A DNA stretch of 64,000 nt, taken from NCBI GenBank assembly GCA_963726365.1, contig CAVSCI010000007.1, positions 1 to 64,000 on the forward strand, given 5' to 3'. This stretch comes from JAABQG01 sp963726365 (GTDB lineage Bacteria > Pseudomonadota > Gammaproteobacteria > Burkholderiales > Burkholderiaceae_C). Within the stretch, counting starts at the first letter, position 1. The number at the start of each line of letters is the position of its first letter. The position numbers and the translations under genes are program-made. Of this stretch, positions 41,260 to 52,570 are shown one piece after another. Under the pieces are notes generated by a model. That model worked only from the letters and a program-made list of their open reading frames with translations, was not told the origin of the DNA and made no database searches.

Positions 41260-42981
41260 ATGACACAGACCATCTCTGGCGCCACCGCGTACCGCGCTGT
41301 GGCCTTTACCAACGGCTACGAATTCGCCGAGGGCGCAGGGTACCCACTGCCTGAATACCCATTTGTCGAGCCCCCCGAGCTGAAAAGCGGCGCCGTGCTG
41401 CGCCATCCGGTGGTGATCGTCGGCGGCGGCATCAGCGGACTCACGCTGGCTTGCTCTCTGGCGCGCCTGGGCGTCGCGGCCATCCTGCTGGACGAGGACA
41501 ACACCGTAGGCGTGAAAGGTGCGTCGTCTCGCGGCATCTGCTACACCCAGAAGTCACTGGAAATCTTCGACAAGCTGGGCATCTATGACCGCATCGCCAA
41601 AAAAGGCGTCCAGTGGAGTGTGGGCCGCACCTTTGCCGGCGCCGACGAGGTGTATTCCTTCGACCTGCGCCAGCAGGGGAACTTCAACCTCTCCACCCAG
41701 CCGCCGTTCATCAACATCCAGCAGTTCTATATCGAAGGGTTTCTGGTCGAACGCATCCTGGAGCTCGGCCACGTGGACCTGCGCTGGAAGTCGCGTGTCA
41801 CGGCATTTGAACAAAATGCCGACTTTGCCACCCTCACCGTCGACACGCCCGCCGGCCGCTACCGCATCGAGGCAGACCATGTGATCGACGCAACGGGCTC
41901 GCACACGGCCTTTCACGAGTGGTGCGGCGCCACGATGCAAAGCCGACGCGGAGACGACCGCTGGTGCATCGCCGACGTTCGCTTCTCCCGGCGCCCGCCG
42001 GTCGAGCGCCATACCTGGGTCGAAGCACCCTTCAACGAGAACCGGGCGGTCTGGCAGCACCTGATGGCCGACGACGTCTGGCGCATCGACTACCAGATGG
42101 CGCCCGATGCCGACCCGGACACCGTGAGCCGCGAGGATGTCGTGCGCGAACGCCTCGCGCGGCAGTTCGGCGCTGACACCGAGGTCGAGATCGTCTGGGT
42201 GGGCTCTTACGCCTACCGCAGCCAGTGCCTGGACAGCTTGCGCATCGGTCGGGTTTTCTTCATGGGCGATACGGCCAAGATCGTCAGCCCCTTTGGCGCC
42301 CGCGGCGGCAACACCGGCGTGGCCGATGCCGACAACCTGGCCTGGAAGCTGGCGGCCGTCCTGCGCGGCCGCGCCAGCCCCAAACTGCTGGACAGCTATA
42401 ACGACGAGCGCCTCGATGCGGCACAGCAGAACGTGCGTGTCACCAACCGCACCGCGCGGTTCCTGCGGCCTGCCGACGGCATGGAGCGCACGTTTCGTGC
42501 AGCCGCCATTGGCCTGGCGCGTCAGCATGTGTTTGCGCGCTCCCTCATCAACACCGGGCGCATGGCGGTGGCCAACACCTACACGCGCTCAAGCATCTGC
42601 GAAAGCACGGGGGGTCAATCGGTGCAGAACGTGGCGTTTCGCTGGCCGGACAACACGCCGGGCGCGGTCAACGACCTGCTCCGGTGGGCCGGCAGCGATC
42701 TGCTGGTCCTGGTGTTCGGTGACGTCTCTCCCGCCGCAGCGCAGCGACTGCAGCAACTGGCCCAGCATGCGCCGGTCCGCTGCGTTCAGGTCGTCGGACC
42801 GGACGACCGGGCACAGGCGCTGGAGCACGTGCGCGACCCGCAGGGGCACCTGCAGGGTGCCTGCCATGTTTTTGGCCACGCCTGGGCGCTGGTTCGCCCG
42901 GATGGCTACCTTGGCGCCACAGGCGAAGCCGTGGACGGCGACCTGGTCAGTGCCGTTGAGTGCACGCTCGGCCTGAAATGA
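41260..42981 (+). CDS. FAD-dependent aromatic-ring hydroxylase-like monooxygenase
   Basis: The 573-residue flavoprotein has the FAD-binding GxGxxG motif in VVIVGGGISGLTLA (about residue 50) and the second FAD motif VFFMGDTAKIVSPFGARGGNTG near residue 330. In most class A hydroxylases this second motif begins GDAAHxxPP; here Ala-His is replaced by Thr-Ala. A thioredoxin-like C-terminal domain (residues ~450-573) is typical of MhpA- and phenol hydroxylase-type enzymes. The substrate is unknown, perhaps a phenolic acid. DUF2783 follows 18 bases downstream and is a regular partner. Confidence 0.85.
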   Translation: MTQTISGATAYRAVAFTNGYEFAEGAGYPLPEYPFVEPPELKSGAVLRHPVVIVGGGISGLTLACSLARLGVAAILLDEDNTVGVKGASSRGICYTQKSLEIFDKLGIYDRIAKKGVQWSVGRTFAGADEVYSFDLRQQGNFNLSTQPPFINIQQFYIEGFLVERILELGHVDLRWKSRVTAFEQNADFATLTVDTPAGRYRIEADHVIDATGSHTAFHEWCGATMQSRRGDDRWCIADVRFSRRPPVERHTWVEAPFNENRAVWQHLMADDVWRIDYQMAPDADPDTVSREDVVRERLARQFGADTEVEIVWVGSYAYRSQCLDSLRIGRVFFMGDTAKIVSPFGARGGNTGVADADNLAWKLAAVLRGRASPKLLDSYNDERLDAAQQNVRVTNRTARFLRPADGMERTFRAAAIGLARQHVFARSLINTGRMAVANTYTRSSICESTGGQSVQNVAFRWPDNTPGAVNDLLRWAGSDLLVLVFGDVSPAAAQRLQQLAQHAPVRCVQVVGPDDRAQALEHVRDPQGHLQGACHVFGHAWALVRPDGYLGATGEAVDGDLVSAVECTLGLK

Positions 42982-42999
42982 AACCGTGAAGGATTTCCT

Positions 43000-43206
43000 A
43001 TGAAAAGCACCCTCAATCTCCAGGACGCAGACGGCTTCTACGAGCAGCTGCTGGACGCCCACGCCGGCCTGACACCTGCAGAATCCGAATTGCTCAACGC
43101 CCGGCTGATCCTGCTGCTGGCCAACCAGGTCGGCAATGCGCAGGTGCTGCGCGAATGCATCGCGGCGGCCAAAGCGCGCGAAACAGCGCCCCCTGGCCCC
43201 AAGTAA
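43000..43206 (+). CDS. DUF2783 small protein
   Basis: The 68-residue protein (LNLQDADGFYEQLLDAHAGL followed by ESELLNARLILLLANQVGN) belongs to DUF2783, short helical proteins usually encoded next to flavin monooxygenases. It follows the monooxygenase gene by 18 bases and probably shares its transcript. Its biochemical role is unknown; it may stabilise or assist the monooxygenase. Confidence 0.8.
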   Translation: MKSTLNLQDADGFYEQLLDAHAGLTPAESELLNARLILLLANQVGNAQVLRECIAAAKARETAPPGPK

Positions 43207-43232
43207 AATTCGGGCTTGCCCCCACCGCTACC

Positions 43233-43258
43233 AACGGCATCCACGGGATGCCGTTTTT
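43233..43258 (+). terminator. Intrinsic terminator just upstream of valS
   Basis: A perfect 10-bp stem (AACGGCATCC/GGATGCCGTT) with a three-base loop is followed by a T-run. It lies 27 bases after the DUF2783 stop and ends only 28 bases before the valS start. Confidence 0.88.
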
Positions 43259-43286
43259 CATCCTGATTTCCGTTTTTGGGTCTCCC

Positions 43287-46200
43287 ATGTCCGACACCGT
43301 CCAGCAACCCGGCCTGTTATCCCTGTCCAAGTCGTTCGAGCCCGCCGCGCTCGAAGCCCACTGGGGGCCGGAATGGGAGCGGCGCGGCTATGGCGTGGCG
43401 GGCTTCCGCGGCACTGGCGAGCCCGACGCCAAAGCCCACGCGCAGGGCCAGGACTTTTCTATCCAGCTGCCGCCGCCCAACGTGACCGGCACGCTGCACA
43501 TGGGCCACGCCTTCAACCAGACCATCATGGACAGCCTCACGCGTTACCACCGCATGGCCGGCTTCAACACCGCCTGGATTCCGGGCACCGACCACGCCGG
43601 CATCGCCACGCAGATCGTGGTGGAGCGCCAGTTGCAGACCGCAGGCATCAGCCGCCATGACATGGGGCCGACACCGGCCGAGGCGCGCAAGAACTTCGTC
43701 GCCAAAGTCTGGGAATGGAAAGAAAAAAGCGGCAACACCATCACCACGCAGATGCGCCGCATGGGCGACAGCGTGGACTGGAGCCGCGAGTACTTCACCA
43801 TGGACCCGAAGCTGTCAAAGACGGTGACGGAAACCTTCGTGCAACTCTACGAGCAGGGCCTGATCTACCGTGGCAAGCGCCTGGTGAACTGGGATCCAGT
43901 GCTGCAGAGCGCGGTGAGCGACCTGGAGGTGGAAAGCGAGGAGGAAGACGGCTTCCTGTGGCACATCGCCTACCCGCTGGCCGATGGGTCCGGCGCGCTG
44001 ACCGTGGCCACCACCCGGCCCGAGACCATGCTGGGCGACGTGGCGGTGATGGTGCACCCGGAAGACGAACGCTACACGCACCTGATCGGCCAGAGGGTCA
44101 AGCTGCCGCTGTGCGACCGCGAGATTCCAGTGATTGCCGACGATTACGTGGACAAGGCCTTCGGCACCGGCGTGGTGAAGGTCACGCCCGCGCATGACCA
44201 GAATGACTACGCCGTCGGCCAGCGTCACAAGCTGCCGATGATCTGCGTGCTGACGCTGGACGCGAAGATCAGCGCGCAAGCCCCGGCCGCCTACCAGGGG
44301 CTGGACCGCTTCGTGGCGCGCAGACAAGTGGTGGCCGATCTGGAGGCGCTGGGCGCGCTGGTCGAGGTGAAGAAGCACAAGCTCATGGTGCCGCGCTGCG
44401 CCCGCACCAGCCAGGTCATCGAGCCGATGCTGACCGACCAGTGGTTCGTGGCCATGACCAAGGTCAGCGACACGGACCCGACGGGCAAGAGCATCACCCA
44501 GAAGGCCATCGACGCGGTGAAGTCCGGCGAGGTCAGGTTCGTGCCCGAGAACTGGGTCAACACCTACGACCAGTGGATGAACAACATCCAGGACTGGTGC
44601 ATCAGCCGCCAGCTCTGGTGGGGCCACCAGATTCCGGCGTGGTACGACGAGGACGGCAACGTGTATGTCGCCCGGGACGAGGCAGAAGCCCAGGCCAAGG
44701 CGCCCGGCAAGACCCTGCGCCGCGACGAGGACGTGCTGGACACCTGGTATTCGTCCGCGCTGGTGCCGTTCAGCACGATGGGCTGGCCTGCGTCGGCCCC
44801 AGTTGCATCCCGAGCCGGGGACGGCGGGATGCCCGGATCGGGCGATTTGGCGAGCGCAGCGCGTATGAGCTCGACCGGGCAGCCCGATGGCCCCGGCTCC
44901 GCCCCCGAAGGCCTGGCCGACTACGACCTCTACCTGCCATCCTCAGTCCTGGTCACCGGCTACGACATCATCTTTTTCTGGGTCGCCCGGATGATCATGA
45001 TGACCACACACTTCACCGGCCGCGTGCCGTTCAAGCACGTCTACATCCACGGCCTGGTGCGCGACGCGCAGGGCAAGAAGATGAGCAAGTCCGAGGGCAA
45101 CGTGCTCGACCCGGTGGACCTGATTGACGGTATTTCGCTTGAACCGCTGCTGGCCAAGCGCTCGGAAGGCCTGCGCAAGCCCGAGACCGCGCCACAGGTG
45201 CGCAAGAACACCGAAAAAGAGTTCCCCGAAGGGATTCCGGCCTATGGCGCGGACGCGCTGCGCTTCACCTTTGCCGCGCTGGCCTCGCTGGGACGCTCTA
45301 TCAATTTCGACAGCAAGCGCTGCGAAGGCTACCGCAACTTTTGCAACAAGCTCTGGAACGCGACGCGATTCACGCTGATGAACTGCGAGGGGCAGGACTG
45401 CGGCCTGAACGAGCATGGCGCTGATGCCTGCGTGCCCGGCGGCGGCTACCTGGAATTCTCCCAGGCCGACCGCTGGATCGTCTCGCAGCTGCAGCGCGTG
45501 GAGGCCGACGTGGCCCGGGGCTTTGCAGAGTACCGGCTGGACAACGTCGCTAACATCCTTTACGAGTTCGTCTGGAACGAGTTCTGCGACTGGTATCTTG
45601 AGATCGCCAAGGTGCAGATCAATACGGGCAACGCCGAGCAGCAACGCGGAACGCGCCGCACGCTGATCCGCACGCTCGAAACCCTCCTTCGCCTCGCCCA
45701 CCCGATCATCCCGTTCATCACCGAAGAGCTCTGGCAAAAGGTTGCCCCCGTGTCCGGACGTGGCGGCGAGTCGGTCGCGATTGCGGCCTACCCGGTCAGC
45801 CAGCCCGAGCGCATCGACCCCGCCGCCGAGCGGCACGTCGCCAAGCTCAAGGCCATCGTGGACGCCTGTCGCAACCTGCGCGGCGAGATGAGCGTGTCTC
45901 CCGCCACCCGGCTGCCGCTGTTCGTCGTGGGTGATCAGGCCTTCATGACCGCTGCGGCACCGGTGCTGCAGGCGCTGGCCAAGCTCAAGGAAGTGACGGT
46001 GTTTGCCGATGAATCCGCCTGGGCCGCCGCCGCGCAAGCCGCGCCCGTGGCCATGGTCGGAGAAGCCCGCCTGTGCCTGTTCATGGAAGTGGACGTGGCG
46101 GCAGAAAAGGCCCGGCTGGGCAAGGAAGCTGCGCGGCTGGAAGGTGAAATCGCCAAAGCCTCGGCCAAGCTGGGCAACGAGGCCTTCGTCGCCAAGGCGC

Positions 46201-46292
46201 CACCGGCAGTGATCGACCAGGAGAAAAAGCGCGTGGCCGACTTCACCGCCACGCTGGCGAAGATGCGCGAACAGCTGGCGCGGCTTGGTTGA
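43287..46292 (+). CDS. valS: Valyl-tRNA synthetase
   Basis: This 1001-residue class I synthetase charges tRNA-Val. The HIGH motif appears in PPPNVTGTLHMGHAF (near residue 72), KMSKS in GKKMSKSEGN (near 597), and the C-terminal coiled-coil arm (LGKEAARLEGEIAKASAKL) ends the protein. The editing domain (CP1) lies at ~210-400. Between GWP and DYDLYLPSS (about residues 500-545) is a 43-residue Gly/Ser/Ala/Pro-rich insert that is unusually long for the family; its DNA contains inverted repeats. The ATG at 43287 gives the usual start. Terminators lie just upstream and downstream. Confidence 0.95.
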   Translation: MSDTVQQPGLLSLSKSFEPAALEAHWGPEWERRGYGVAGFRGTGEPDAKAHAQGQDFSIQLPPPNVTGTLHMGHAFNQTIMDSLTRYHRMAGFNTAWIPGTDHAGIATQIVVERQLQTAGISRHDMGPTPAEARKNFVAKVWEWKEKSGNTITTQMRRMGDSVDWSREYFTMDPKLSKTVTETFVQLYEQGLIYRGKRLVNWDPVLQSAVSDLEVESEEEDGFLWHIAYPLADGSGALTVATTRPETMLGDVAVMVHPEDERYTHLIGQRVKLPLCDREIPVIADDYVDKAFGTGVVKVTPAHDQNDYAVGQRHKLPMICVLTLDAKISAQAPAAYQGLDRFVARRQVVADLEALGALVEVKKHKLMVPRCARTSQVIEPMLTDQWFVAMTKVSDTDPTGKSITQKAIDAVKSGEVRFVPENWVNTYDQWMNNIQDWCISRQLWWGHQIPAWYDEDGNVYVARDEAEAQAKAPGKTLRRDEDVLDTWYSSALVPFSTMGWPASAPVASRAGDGGMPGSGDLASAARMSSTGQPDGPGSAPEGLADYDLYLPSSVLVTGYDIIFFWVARMIMMTTHFTGRVPFKHVYIHGLVRDAQGKKMSKSEGNVLDPVDLIDGISLEPLLAKRSEGLRKPETAPQVRKNTEKEFPEGIPAYGADALRFTFAALASLGRSINFDSKRCEGYRNFCNKLWNATRFTLMNCEGQDCGLNEHGADACVPGGGYLEFSQADRWIVSQLQRVEADVARGFAEYRLDNVANILYEFVWNEFCDWYLEIAKVQINTGNAEQQRGTRRTLIRTLETLLRLAHPIIPFITEELWQKVAPVSGRGGESVAIAAYPVSQPERIDPAAERHVAKLKAIVDACRNLRGEMSVSPATRLPLFVVGDQAFMTAAAPVLQALAKLKEVTVFADESAWAAAAQAAPVAMVGEARLCLFMEVDVAAEKARLGKEAARLEGEIAKASAKLGNEAFVAKAPPAVIDQEKKRVADFTATLAKMREQLARLG

Positions 46293-46330
46293 AAAGCCTG
46301 CCGGTGATTTGCGTGTTTCTTAATAAAAAT

Positions 46331-46363
46331 GGCCATTCCCCAGCAGTGAATGGTCTTTTTTTT
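46331..46363 (+). terminator. Intrinsic terminator after valS
   Basis: GGCCATTC/GAATGGTC stem (one G-T pair) with a nine-base loop followed by eight T residues, 39 bases after the valS stop. Confidence 0.85.
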
Positions 46364-46415
46364 CTATCTTTATTCAACCATTTCACCCTGGCACCGTAGA
46401 CCGTGCCGAAACAAA

Positions 46416-46448
46416 AAGAAAAAGGGCGCCTCGGCGGGCGCCCTTTTT
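46416..46448. terminator. Bidirectional terminator between valS and aspS
   Basis: A GGGCGCC/GGCGCCC stem with a six-base loop is flanked by A-rich sequence on the left and five T residues on the right, so it can act for both strands. For aspS (minus) it lies 18 bases after the stop. Confidence 0.88.
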
Positions 46449-46465
46449 CATGCCCGAATCGCTGA

Positions 46466-48280
<1,815 letters not shown>

Positions 48281-48336
48281 AAAAATCTTTCACTGACAGC
48301 GCCGCAGATTGCCTGCGGGCCAAGGGTTCAAAAAAA

Positions 48337-49002
48337 TCAGGGTGGCGGCGGGAGGCTTGCCTTCACCTGCATGGCTGCCGGTCCCCCCGGAACCACCACC
48401 CCCATGGAGATCACGTACTTCAAGGCCTCGTCAACGCTCATCTTCAACTCGATCACGTCGGCACGCGGCATCATCAGGAAGAAACCGGAAGTCGGGTTCG
48501 GCGTCGTCGGAACGTAGACACTGACGAAATCCCCTTCCAGGTGCGCTGCAACCTCACCACCAGGCTTGCCGGTCAGAAACCCGATGGTCCAGGAACCCTG
48601 GCGCGGATACTGGACCAGCAAGGCTTTTGAAAAAGCGTTCCCGCTGCCAGAGAACAGCGTGTCGGCGACCTGTTTGACGCTGGTATAGATGCTGCGAACC
48701 ACGGGAATGCGGTTCATCAGCATGTCCCACTGCCGCACCCACCACTGGCCAAACATGTTGGCCACGAAGACGCCGGTGGAAAAGACGACGACCGCGACCA
48801 GAATCACACCCAGTCCGGGCACATTGCGCAACCGGTCCGCCAGCAGGTGCATCCCGGGGATGACGGCATCGGCTGCGCCAAGGACTGCCAGGAATATTCC
48901 GTCGAGCATGCCCACCAGCCACATCAGGATCCAGACCGTGATCCCCATGGGCAACCAGACCAGCAGTCCGGTGATGAAATATTGCTGAATGCGGCGCTTC
49001 AT
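48337..49002 (-). CDS. DUF502 membrane protein
   Basis: The 221-residue protein has two N-terminal membrane segments (LLVWLPMGITVWILMWLVG, about residues 13-32, and VILVAVVVFSTGVFVANMF near 65-84). A soluble domain follows with NRIPVVRSIYTSVKQ and GFLTG. Function is unknown; family genes commonly precede aspS in betaproteobacteria. The C-terminus ends in prolines. It follows the zinc-ribbon gene by 33 bases on the same strand, indicating an operon. Confidence 0.88.
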   Translation of the reverse strand: MKRRIQQYFITGLLVWLPMGITVWILMWLVGMLDGIFLAVLGAADAVIPGMHLLADRLRNVPGLGVILVAVVVFSTGVFVANMFGQWWVRQWDMLMNRIPVVRSIYTSVKQVADTLFSGSGNAFSKALLVQYPRQGSWTIGFLTGKPGGEVAAHLEGDFVSVYVPTTPNPTSGFFLMMPRADVIELKMSVDEALKYVISMGVVVPGGPAAMQVKASLPPPP

Positions 49003-49035
49003 GGGGTCAATGCTTCGCTGATGCGGTCACAGGGG

Positions 49036-49347
49036 TCAATGACACGCACAAGATGTTCCGCATCCGCCGGATGCGGCAGGAGCGGCGTCCGACTTGGGTG
49101 TTACGGCCTCTGCCGGCTTGCTCTCGGCGGCCGCACCCGTCGCGCCGGCGGAGGGTGCCGCGGCGCCACCCTTGAAGTCGGTCGCGTACCAGCCCGAGCC
49201 CTTGAGCTGGAATCCCGCCGCAGTCAACTGCTTTCTGAACGCCGACGCACCGCAGGCCGGGCAATCCGTCAGCGGCGCATCGGACATTTTTTGCAGGACA
49301 TCCTTTGCGTGACCGCAGGACTCACATCGGTAAGCGTAAATGGGCAT
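49036..49347 (-). CDS. FmdB-type zinc-ribbon protein
   Basis: The 103-residue protein starts MPIYAYRCESCGHAKDVLQK and has a second CPACG pair, forming a zinc ribbon with CxxC...CxxC. An Ala/Ser/Pro-rich linker and a Cys-rich tail GGCGTSCACH follow; that tail could bind a metal or be structural. It belongs to the FmdB regulator-like family, but few members have known roles. It is the first gene of the fmdB-DUF502-aspS cluster. Confidence 0.85.
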   Translation of the reverse strand: MPIYAYRCESCGHAKDVLQKMSDAPLTDCPACGASAFRKQLTAAGFQLKGSGWYATDFKGGAAAPSAGATGAAAESKPAEAVTPKSDAAPAASGGCGTSCACH

Positions 49348-49468
49348 GGCTAGGGCTCTGGTGGTGAGTGCAAAACCTTTAATTATAGGCCGCTGCCACC
49401 CTTTTCAAGGCAGCCGGTCGGACCCAGCCACCGTCGCGCTCCCGGGTTGAAGCCCAAACCAGCCAGGC

Positions 49469-50920
49469 TCAGCGGGCACTTCCCTCGAAGTGGTGAATAT
49501 GCCCGGTGTGATTGGTCACCCACTGCGGCAGCAATGAACCGGCCAGCATCCCGGCAAAAGCCGCCAGCAACCCGGCAAGTTGCTGCGGAAATTCGGCCGC
49601 CAGCGCGGGCGACGCCAGGAATGTCAGCCAGGTTCCCAGGCCAAGGACCACGGAAGTCACGGCTCCCTGGGTCGTCGCGCGCTTCCAGTAGAGACCCATC
49701 ACCAGTGGAACAAAAGCCCCGACCAGCGGCACCTGGTAGGCCCCGGAAACCATCTCGTAGATCGAGGTTCCCTGCATCGTAATGGCGTAGGTCAGCACGC
49801 AAACCGTGAAGGCCAGCACCGAGATCCGCATGGCCTTCAGCGTTGCAGCATCGCTCATGCCGGGTCGCAGGTTGCGCAGGATGTTCTCGACGAAAGTCGT
49901 GCTCGGTGCCAGCAAGGTGGCTGAAGCAGTCGACATGATGGCCGACAGCAGCGCGCCGAAAAATGCGACCTGCAGAATCAGGGGCATCCGCTCCATCACC
50001 AGGGTGGGCAAGACCTTCTGCGGATCGTCCTTCAGCAGGGCCTGCGCGGTTTCGGGCATGACCAGCACTGCCGAGGTCACCACGAACATGGGGATGAAGG
50101 CAAACAGCAGGTACAGCACGCCACCGATGACAGGACCACGCTGGGCGATCTTTACGCTTCTTGACGACATCACCCGCTGGAAGACGTCCTGCTGCGGAAT
50201 GGATCCGAGCATCATGGTGATCGCAGCCGCGACAAAGAAGGTCCACTCCTTGAGTCCGCCCGTCGGGAAAAACCGGAACTTTCCTTCCCGCACCGCATAG
50301 TCCACCACTTTGCCGGCGCCCCCCGCAAGATCAGCCGCAAACCATGCGATGGCGATCAGCCCGATCGCAATCACGATCATCTGCACGAAATCGGTCAGCG
50401 CCACCGACCACATGCCGCCGTACAGCGTATAGACGAGCACCACCGTGGTTCCGATGATCATGCCGGCCGTCACCGACAGCGAACCCTGGGTGAGCAGATT
50501 GAACACCAGGCCGAGCGCAGTGATTTGCGCCGCCACCCAACCCAGATAGCTCATGATGATGATGGATGAGCAGGTGACCTCGATAGCTCGACCGTACCGC
50601 TGGCGATAGTAGTCTCCGAGCGTGATCAGGTTTTTCTGGTACAGCTTGTAGGCAAAAAACAGACCCACCAGGATCAGGCACATCGAGGCGCCAAATGGAT
50701 CCTCGACCACCGAACCCAGCCCGCCGCTGACAAACCGGGCGGAGACACCCAGCACGGTTTCTGCGCCAAACCAGGTAGCAAACGTGGTGGCGATCACCAC
50801 GGCCAGCGGCAGGCTACGACCCGCAACGGCGTAGTCGGCGGTATTGTGCACGCGGGTCGCGGCGTAAAGGCCAATCACCACCGAAACCACCAGATAAAAA
50901 ATGATGAATGTCATCAGCAT
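49469..50920 (-). CDS. Sodium:solute symporter (SSS family)
   Basis: The 483-residue inner-membrane protein has about 13 membrane segments and the SSS hallmarks ADYAVAGRSLPLAV and TWFGAETVLGVSARF. Further matches are YTLYGGMWSVALTDFVQM and SAIMSTASATLLAPSTTFVENI. Substrates in the family include proline, pantothenate, acetate and urea; none can be assigned. The gene is alone on the minus strand between fmdB and ubiB; the ~70 bases before its start hold a likely promoter. Confidence 0.9.
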   Translation of the reverse strand: MLMTFIIFYLVVSVVIGLYAATRVHNTADYAVAGRSLPLAVVIATTFATWFGAETVLGVSARFVSGGLGSVVEDPFGASMCLILVGLFFAYKLYQKNLITLGDYYRQRYGRAIEVTCSSIIIMSYLGWVAAQITALGLVFNLLTQGSLSVTAGMIIGTTVVLVYTLYGGMWSVALTDFVQMIVIAIGLIAIAWFAADLAGGAGKVVDYAVREGKFRFFPTGGLKEWTFFVAAAITMMLGSIPQQDVFQRVMSSRSVKIAQRGPVIGGVLYLLFAFIPMFVVTSAVLVMPETAQALLKDDPQKVLPTLVMERMPLILQVAFFGALLSAIMSTASATLLAPSTTFVENILRNLRPGMSDAATLKAMRISVLAFTVCVLTYAITMQGTSIYEMVSGAYQVPLVGAFVPLVMGLYWKRATTQGAVTSVVLGLGTWLTFLASPALAAEFPQQLAGLLAAFAGMLAGSLLPQWVTNHTGHIHHFEGSAR

Positions 50921-51007
50921 TACAGGGCTCCACTCCGTATCTAAATTGCTTATTCAATGCATCAGCGGGTCGACACAGGGACTGCCCGCAACCCAATCTA
51001 CAAGCGG

Positions 51008-52570
51008 CTACAAGCGCACCCGCAAGATCACCTGCATGGCGATCAAGCCCAAAGCAAAACCAATGCCACCGTAGATCAAGCCCTGGAGCAGCCGGTTCGT
51101 GCGCCTTTGCTCAACCAGCAATTGCTCCAGATCGCGCCGATAGTCCGTCGGATTCTGCTTGAGGTAAGCATGGAGCAACCTAGGCAGATCGGGAAGCAGC
51201 TTGGCGTAACGAGGCGCCTGGTCCTTCAGCTCATTGATCAGCTTCTGCGGCCCCATCTGCTCGAGCATCCAGGTTTCAAGAAACGGCTTGGCGGTGTGCC
51301 AGAGGTCCAGTTCCGGATCAAGCTGGCGGCCCAGGCCTTCGATGTTGAGCAAAGTCTTCTTGAGCAGCACCAGCTGGGGCTGGATTTCGACATCGAACCG
51401 CCGCGAGGCCTGGAACAACCGCATCAAGACCATTCCAAGGGAAATTTCCTTGAGAGGCCGGTCGAAGTAAGGCTCGCAGACTGCGCGGATCCCCGCCTCC
51501 ATCTCGTCCACCCGCGTCGTCGGCGGTACCCAGCCCGATTCGATGTGCAGCTCGGCCACGCGCTTGTAGTCACGCCGGAAGAACGCTGCAAAGTTCTGCG
51601 CCAGGTAGTCCTTGTCGAACTCGGTCAACGTGCCGACGATGCCGAAATCAAGGGCAATGTAGCGACCAAAAGTCTCCGGAGCCAGACTGACCTGGATGTT
51701 GCCAGGATGCATGTCGGCATGGAAGAACCCATCACGGAAAACCTGCGTGAAAAAGATGGTCACACCATCGCGCGCGAGTTTCGGGAGATCCACGCCGGCT
51801 GCGCGCAGACGCTCGATCTGGTTGATCGGGACCCCCTTCATGCGCTCCATCACGATGACCTCGGATTGGCAATAGTCCCAGATCATTTCCGGAATCATCA
51901 CCAGATTGAGGCCTTCCATGTTGCGGCGCAGCTGCGCCGCGCTGGACGCCTCTCGAACCAGATCCAGTTCGTCGTGCAGGTATTTGTCGAACTCGGCCAC
52001 CACCTCCCGCGGCTTGAGCCGCCTGGCGTCGGCACTGAGATTTTCCAGCCAGCCCGCCACCATACGCATCAGGCTCAGGTCCTTTTCAATTACTTGCAAC
52101 ATGTTTGGTCGCAGTACCTTGACGGCCACATCGCGATCCTGACCGTCACGGCCCTTCAAAGTGGCGAAGTGGACCTGCGCGATGGATGCGCTGGCGATGG
52201 GCTCGCGCTCGAAACTGCTGAAGATCTGGTCGACCGGCCGTCGGAAGGCACGCTCGATGGTCGCCATTGCAATATCCGGACTGAACGGTGGCACGCGGTC
52301 CTGAAGGCGCGCAAATTCGTCCGCGATGTCCTCGGGCAGCAAATCGCGGCGCGTCGAGAGCACCTGGCCAAACTTCACGAAGATCGGACCCAATCGCTCC
52401 AGCGCCTCCCGCAGCCGCTGACCGCGCGGCGCTTCCAGGTTTCGCCCGACCGAGAGGATCCGCGAAAGCGCCCGCAGCCAGGGTCGATCAAAACTGGTCA
52501 GAAACAGTTCATCGAGCCCGTAGCGCAGGGCGATCCAGACGATAAAGGTGCTGCGATAGATTCGCCTCAT
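51008..52570 (-). CDS. ubiB: UbiB-family atypical kinase for ubiquinone biosynthesis
   Basis: The 520-residue ABC1/UbiB protein has the KxGQ motif in FVKFGQVLSTRRDLLP, the Ala-rich loop EPIASASIAQVHFA, a catalytic HADMHPGNI in place of HRD, and ALDFGIVG as DFG. Two C-terminal membrane helices (about 485-518) anchor it. It is an ATPase that supports the lipid-embedded hydroxylation steps of ubiquinone synthesis. Its start overlaps the ubiJ stop by four bases. It completes a ubiE-Tim44-ubiJ-ubiB set. Confidence 0.95.
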   Translation of the reverse strand: MRRIYRSTFIVWIALRYGLDELFLTSFDRPWLRALSRILSVGRNLEAPRGQRLREALERLGPIFVKFGQVLSTRRDLLPEDIADEFARLQDRVPPFSPDIAMATIERAFRRPVDQIFSSFEREPIASASIAQVHFATLKGRDGQDRDVAVKVLRPNMLQVIEKDLSLMRMVAGWLENLSADARRLKPREVVAEFDKYLHDELDLVREASSAAQLRRNMEGLNLVMIPEMIWDYCQSEVIVMERMKGVPINQIERLRAAGVDLPKLARDGVTIFFTQVFRDGFFHADMHPGNIQVSLAPETFGRYIALDFGIVGTLTEFDKDYLAQNFAAFFRRDYKRVAELHIESGWVPPTTRVDEMEAGIRAVCEPYFDRPLKEISLGMVLMRLFQASRRFDVEIQPQLVLLKKTLLNIEGLGRQLDPELDLWHTAKPFLETWMLEQMGPQKLINELKDQAPRYAKLLPDLPRLLHAYLKQNPTDYRRDLEQLLVEQRRTNRLLQGLIYGGIGFALGLIAMQVILRVRL

